In this document: positions 60,890-64,000 of the stretch, piece by piece | How the letters are laid out: the number at the start of each line of letters is the position of its first letter | Position numbering within the stretch: the stretch's first letter is position 1 | Assembly: GCA_026225945.1 (NCBI GenBank) | Contig: JAMJFZ010001264.1 | Span: 3,004,501 to 3,068,500, forward strand | DNA from: Cricetomys ansorgei | Lineage: Eukaryota; Chordata; Mammalia; Rodentia; Nesomyidae | Direction of reading: 5' to 3' | Length of the DNA: 64,000 nucleotides | Notes under the pieces: generated by a model | The model's database searches: none | Seen by the model: only the letters and a program-made list of their open reading frames with translations | Told to the model about the DNA's origin: nothing | Position numbers and translations under genes: made by a program

Positions 60890-61625
60890 AATATGTATTA
60901 TTATCATTATTACTATTAGTATTATTATTATTGAGTACTCTGGGATATTTTGATTACTAAGGCTCTTGGCACTGATATATTTCTGTCTAGATTGGGGATG
61001 GCAAATTCTTTAGGGGAACAAGGTAGGAAGGGAGAAAGAGCCTGGGCACTGGAAAGGCTGCTCCGGAAGAACCTGCATTAGAAAGTTGGAAATCAAGGAC
61101 TCCCGTAAATCAGGTAACTACTCCAGGGACCTGACATTCCACCTCGGAATTAGGCAAGTGTCCTCTGACTTCCACAAAGGAACGGCAATGAATACTCTTG
61201 AGCAAGTGCACATATACATTAATAGTAAATAAATAGTAATCAATAAAAATGTGAAAGTAGGTCAGTTGTGGTTAACTGCTCAGAGGGAAATAGGAACTTG
61301 CCTGTTACTGAATATCCATGGAGCAGAATGAAGGATGCGAGGGCAGAGCCACTACTGGTTCTCAGCCTTTACTGTGAAACTTAAGTGAGGAGGGTATGAT
61401 CCTGAAATAGAGTAAGGTTACTTCCAGTAAGGCTCCCAACAGCCTGCCACTCAGCTGCTCCAGAGTGGCTCTTTCTGGTTACACAGGGGCAAGGGGTGCC
61501 TCTGGGTGATCTGGCACAGGATCTCTGACCCTTATAGCCAGAAATGAGAAGGCCACACTAAAATCTTTCCTTAGGTTGAAATTGTACTCAGGATTTTGAA
61601 GATAGAAAAACTCATTAGTTAATAG
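60890..61625. other. FCRLB downstream region, unrecognised
   Basis: (ATT)n-type sequence at 60895-60935; otherwise nothing recognised. Confidence 0.35.
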
Positions 61626-61629
61626 GATT

Positions 61630-62086
61630 TTGAAAGTCGTTTTAATATTAGAGAGTAAATTCATTATGAATAATTACTTGATTCTAAAATTTTCTAAGTG
61701 CTCATTAACCTCAATAAATTACAACAAAACAAAACAAACAAAAAACACCTCACCTATGTTGGAATGTGTACTTAATTTCTCTGAGGAGTTAAAGAGGTCT
61801 ACATTCATTTCCCAGTGTAAACTGCCGAATCGCAAACAAGCTGTCTACTTCTCTACTGTGTTACGTAACCGAGGGGATGTTCGTGCTTACAAACTACTGC
61901 ATAAGGTCGAAATTGCCTACAAGCTGTCTAGTCAGGTGGAAACCCACAGCACCACAATTCGGGGGCGTGTCATAAAAAACAACAGCAGCAGGAGGAGGGG
62001 ACATAACAGATAACTGATTTGCACAGGAGCTGAAGCAGCAAAGATCCAGGGGTAACCAGCCTGGAGAGAAGACACTAGCTGTCCAC
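61630..62086 (-). other. Fcrlb: Probable FCRLB 3' UTR
   Basis: Mostly single-copy-looking sequence after the stop. A candidate ATTAAA signal on the minus strand lies at 61646-61641, giving a UTR of about 440 nt. On the opposite strand 61630-62013 is open for 127 codons but matches nothing I know. Confidence 0.35.
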
Positions 62087-62505
62087 TCAGCCCTCCATGA
62101 CAGTGGTGTCTGGGGTCCCGGGGCTCACAGTAACGGGAGAATTGGGTGTCGTGGTGGTCTCTGTAAGCTCATGGAGGGTCTGTGGGTCCTTTAATCCCAG
62201 GACCACTCGGCTGAGAAGGCCTTTGAGCAGCTGCATCTCGCGAAGCAGGAGGTCCACCTTGGGCTGTAGAGCTTCACGCGACTGTTCCACGGATGTGGGC
62301 AGGGGCCCGCAGACCTGTGGCCCGGCAGTGGGGACGTGGCCTGCGGGGAACTGCAGCCCCGCCAAGGTGCTGTTTGGGACTGAAGTGACCGATGGGACCG
62401 ATCTGGACACCGGGCTCTTCCGGAAGGAAAGCGGTTTGTCCCCGGGCGCCAAGGCTGCAGCCTGTGGGGCCGGCGTGGTGATGGACACCAGATCCAGGGT
62501 AGAAC
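62087..62505 (-). CDS. Fcrlb: FCRLB last coding exon, mucin-like tail and Leu-rich helix
   Basis: Acceptor CCTTGCAG|GTTCT. Reads GSTLDLVSITTPAPQAAALA, then RKSPVSRSVPSVTSVPNS, a Leu-rich helix (LLLREMQLLKGLLSRVVLGL), and a Thr-rich end (TETTTTPNSPVTVSPGTPDT then TVMEG) before TGA. Confidence 0.95.
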
Positions 62506-63718
62506 CTGCAAGGCAACAAGCCTGGTCACCACGCTGCCCTCGATCCTACGGCCGAGGGGGACAGGGGCTGCCAGGAGTGGAGGAGGGAGGTTGGAAGGTG
62601 GGAAGACTGCGGTAGGACTATGGGGTTCAGGAGGCAGAGCATCCTCAGCGCTGAGCTGCCACTCACCCCGCCCAGGGAGCTGCAGCCATGGGCTGCGTTT
62701 CCGGACACTGCGGGTGGTGGTGGCTGCCTCGCACCAGTACGATTCGAGCTCCTCGACCTCGGGCTCCGGGACCACGTACTCGGCGCCCCAGTCGAAGCGG
62801 CGGACCGGCCGGCTGTACTTGTAGAAGGCGAACTGCAGCGGCGTGTCCCGCTTCTGCGGGTGCAGGCGCGTCTCGCAGCGCACCACCACGCGGCCGCGAG
62901 CCTCCTGCGGGCTCAGCGTCCTGAGCACCGGCGTCTGGAACAGCTCTGCTGGGAGGACGGCCCGGAGGCCGGGGACGTTCGTTGAATCTGAACGAGGAAT
63001 GGTACCCCACCGGGGCCAACCAGTCCGCTGCCCCAGACCCTCTCCTTCCCTTTTCCGGAGAGGGCTCCTCGCTCACCCAGAGAACAAGAAGGGATGGGAG
63101 AAAGAGAGTAGGTGTAGGCCAGGGAGACTGAGACCCCGGGGTGGGGTGGGGAGGCGGGGAAGGATGGGGACAGTTTGAAGGGAGGCGAGATCCTGACAGA
63201 TACTTCAAGTTACACTCTAGCTGGCAACCAGTAGACATTCTCGTTACAGTCCTTCTTCGTAGAGACATAGGAGGCCCTTCAGTCTGGGCAAAAACTCATC
63301 GCCCCTAAGTGGGATCCCTAGCTAGAACAAGAAACCTGGATGTATATCACAGGAAAGGCACCACTCCCTACAAAGCAGGCTACAGAGTTCAGCCTCCTCT
63401 TTCCCCCTTCTGATTCCAGCCCCAGAATTTCCCAGTGATCATCTCTCCCACCTTGCACAGTCACAGCCACCTTCGAGGAGAACATGGGCGCACTTTCCAC
63501 TGGGATGCGCATGGTGCCAGAGCACTGGTAGTGACCACTATCACTGGCTCGTGCCTGCAACACCGTGTAGTTGGTGCTAGAATGGAAGTATCTCACAGCC
63601 TGGCCATCGTGGTAGTAGTGAAGCTTGTAGACGACTCTGTCGTACCAGCCGCGGCATCGCATGACCAGCGGCTCTCCCTCGAACACCGCAGCGTAAGGCA
63701 CTTGCAGAATTAGCCAGT
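62087..63718 (-). CDS. Fcrlb: FCRLB (Fc receptor-like B), 3' three coding exons; gene continues off the right edge
   Basis: FCRLB is a non-membrane Fc-receptor-like protein kept inside B-lineage cells; its ligand is unsettled. Exons 63452-63718, 62667-62945 and 62087-62505 (267, 279 and 419 nt) join in phase. The first gives Ig-like domain 2 (DWLILQVPYAAVFEGEPLV, ...RGWYDRVVYKLHYYHDGQ, ...SDSGHYQCSGTMRIPVES). The second gives Ig-like domain 3 (ELFQTPVLRTLSPQEARG, ...VVVRCETRLHPQKRDTPL, ...VEELESYWCEAATTTRSVR). The last gives a Pro/Ser/Thr-rich tail with a Leu-rich helix (VDLLLREMQLLKGLLSRVVL) and TGA at 62089-62087. There is no transmembrane segment, as expected for FCRLB. Signal-peptide and first Ig exons are not visible before the window ends at 64000. 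Confidence 0.96.
62667..62945 (-). CDS. Fcrlb: FCRLB exon, Ig-like domain 3
   Basis: Acceptor CCCAGCAG|AGCTG; the second AG gives the conserved VQ-ELF junction. Donor CGGG|GTGAGT. The domain cysteines are in VVRCETR and SYWCEAA. Very GC- and CpG-rich coding sequence. Confidence 0.95.
63452..63718 (-). CDS. Fcrlb: FCRLB exon, Ig-like domain 2
   Basis: Acceptor GTTGCAG|ACTGG, donor CAAG|GTGGGA. The frame starts inside an Asp codon (D-WLILQVPYAAVFEGEPLV). The two domain cysteines lie in VMRCRGWY and HYQCSG, with Trp in RGWYD. Confidence 0.96.
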
Positions 63719-63719
63719 C

Positions 63720-64000
63720 TGCAACAGACCCCACAGACACTGTGTATTCGTCAGAAAATCCAGCTCTGCAGGTCCCCTCTTTTCCTTACTTTCCCCTAAT
63801 TGCTGTCTGTCCTCCCCTGGCCACCAAAAGCCTTTCCTGTCTGGTGCCTGGCATCTGGGAGCTCACAGTGAAGGACACTGAGCAGGAGGAAGGAAAATGG
63901 TACCAGGAGGCAAAAAGACTCAGATTTAGTTCCAGCCTCTAAGAGCCTCCTGTCAAAATGAAGCTTAGACCCCACGGTACCGCTCCAAGGCCTTCCTGAT
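63720..64000. other. FCRLB intron to the right edge
   Basis: No minus-strand exon with Ig-domain-1 sequence is visible, so the upstream FCRLB exons lie outside the window. Confidence 0.5.

Noticed and set aside
62097..62615. 172-codon plus-strand frame
   Set aside because: Lies opposite the last FCRLB exon; explained by its high GC.
62663..63268. 201-codon minus-strand frame overlapping FCRLB domain 3 and its upstream intron
   Set aside because: Out of frame with FCRLB; the real exon is 62667-62945 with matching Ig sequence in the other frame.

Overview
The window is nuclear DNA of a muroid rodent (mouse/rat/hamster-like). Intron-split mammalian genes sit in a dense background of rodent SINEs (B1, B2, B3, ID), old and younger LINE-1 3' ends, ERV LTRs, the rodent hAT element URR1 and many CA/GA microsatellites. 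Three genes are recognised, all on the minus strand: FCRLB (right edge), DUSP12 (complete) and ATF6 (5' part, left edge). The order FCRLB - DUSP12 - ATF6 in one orientation is the known gene order of human 1q23 and mouse distal chromosome 1. I cannot name the species. The proteins are very close to what I remember of mouse but not identical, and many B1 copies carry a variant tail that I do not associate with the Mus consensus.

Layout, left to right. 1-27.7 kb: the first six coding exons of ATF6 (263-466, 1441-1567, 9115-9221, 12124-12211, 13619-13695, 27649-27700), encoding residues 1-218 (activation domain and following linker). The bZIP, membrane and lumenal exons lie beyond the left edge. 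Introns hold SINEs, old L1 3' ends, an MLT1 LTR nested in an L1, a URR1 element, LTR-like repeats and a retroposon-like unit carrying a 19-bp minisatellite. 27.5-27.9 kb: CpG-rich ATF6 promoter. 27.9-33.7 kb: intergenic. 33.9-44.7 kb: DUSP12, six exons, 339 codons, all phases consistent, with a CpG-rich promoter/exon 1 at 44.2-44.8 kb. 44.9-62 kb: 17 kb of intergenic DNA with an L1 3' end, several LTRs, SINEs and long polypurine/polypyrimidine arrays. 62.1-63.7 kb: the last three coding exons of FCRLB (Ig-like domains 2 and 3 and the C-terminal tail). The signal peptide and first Ig exons lie beyond the right edge.

The three genes are neighbours, not a pathway. ATF6 is the ER-membrane stress transcription factor, DUSP12 a zinc-binding dual-specificity phosphatase, and FCRLB an intracellular Fc-receptor-like protein of B cells. 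I found no operon, CRISPR array, phage or novel gene system. The items most worth a second look are the target-site-flanked 19-bp VNTR unit (4.9-6.15 kb), an inverted copy of an LTR's own flank inside that LTR (19.9-20.5 kb), the B1 tail variant, and four near-consensus CTCF motifs.
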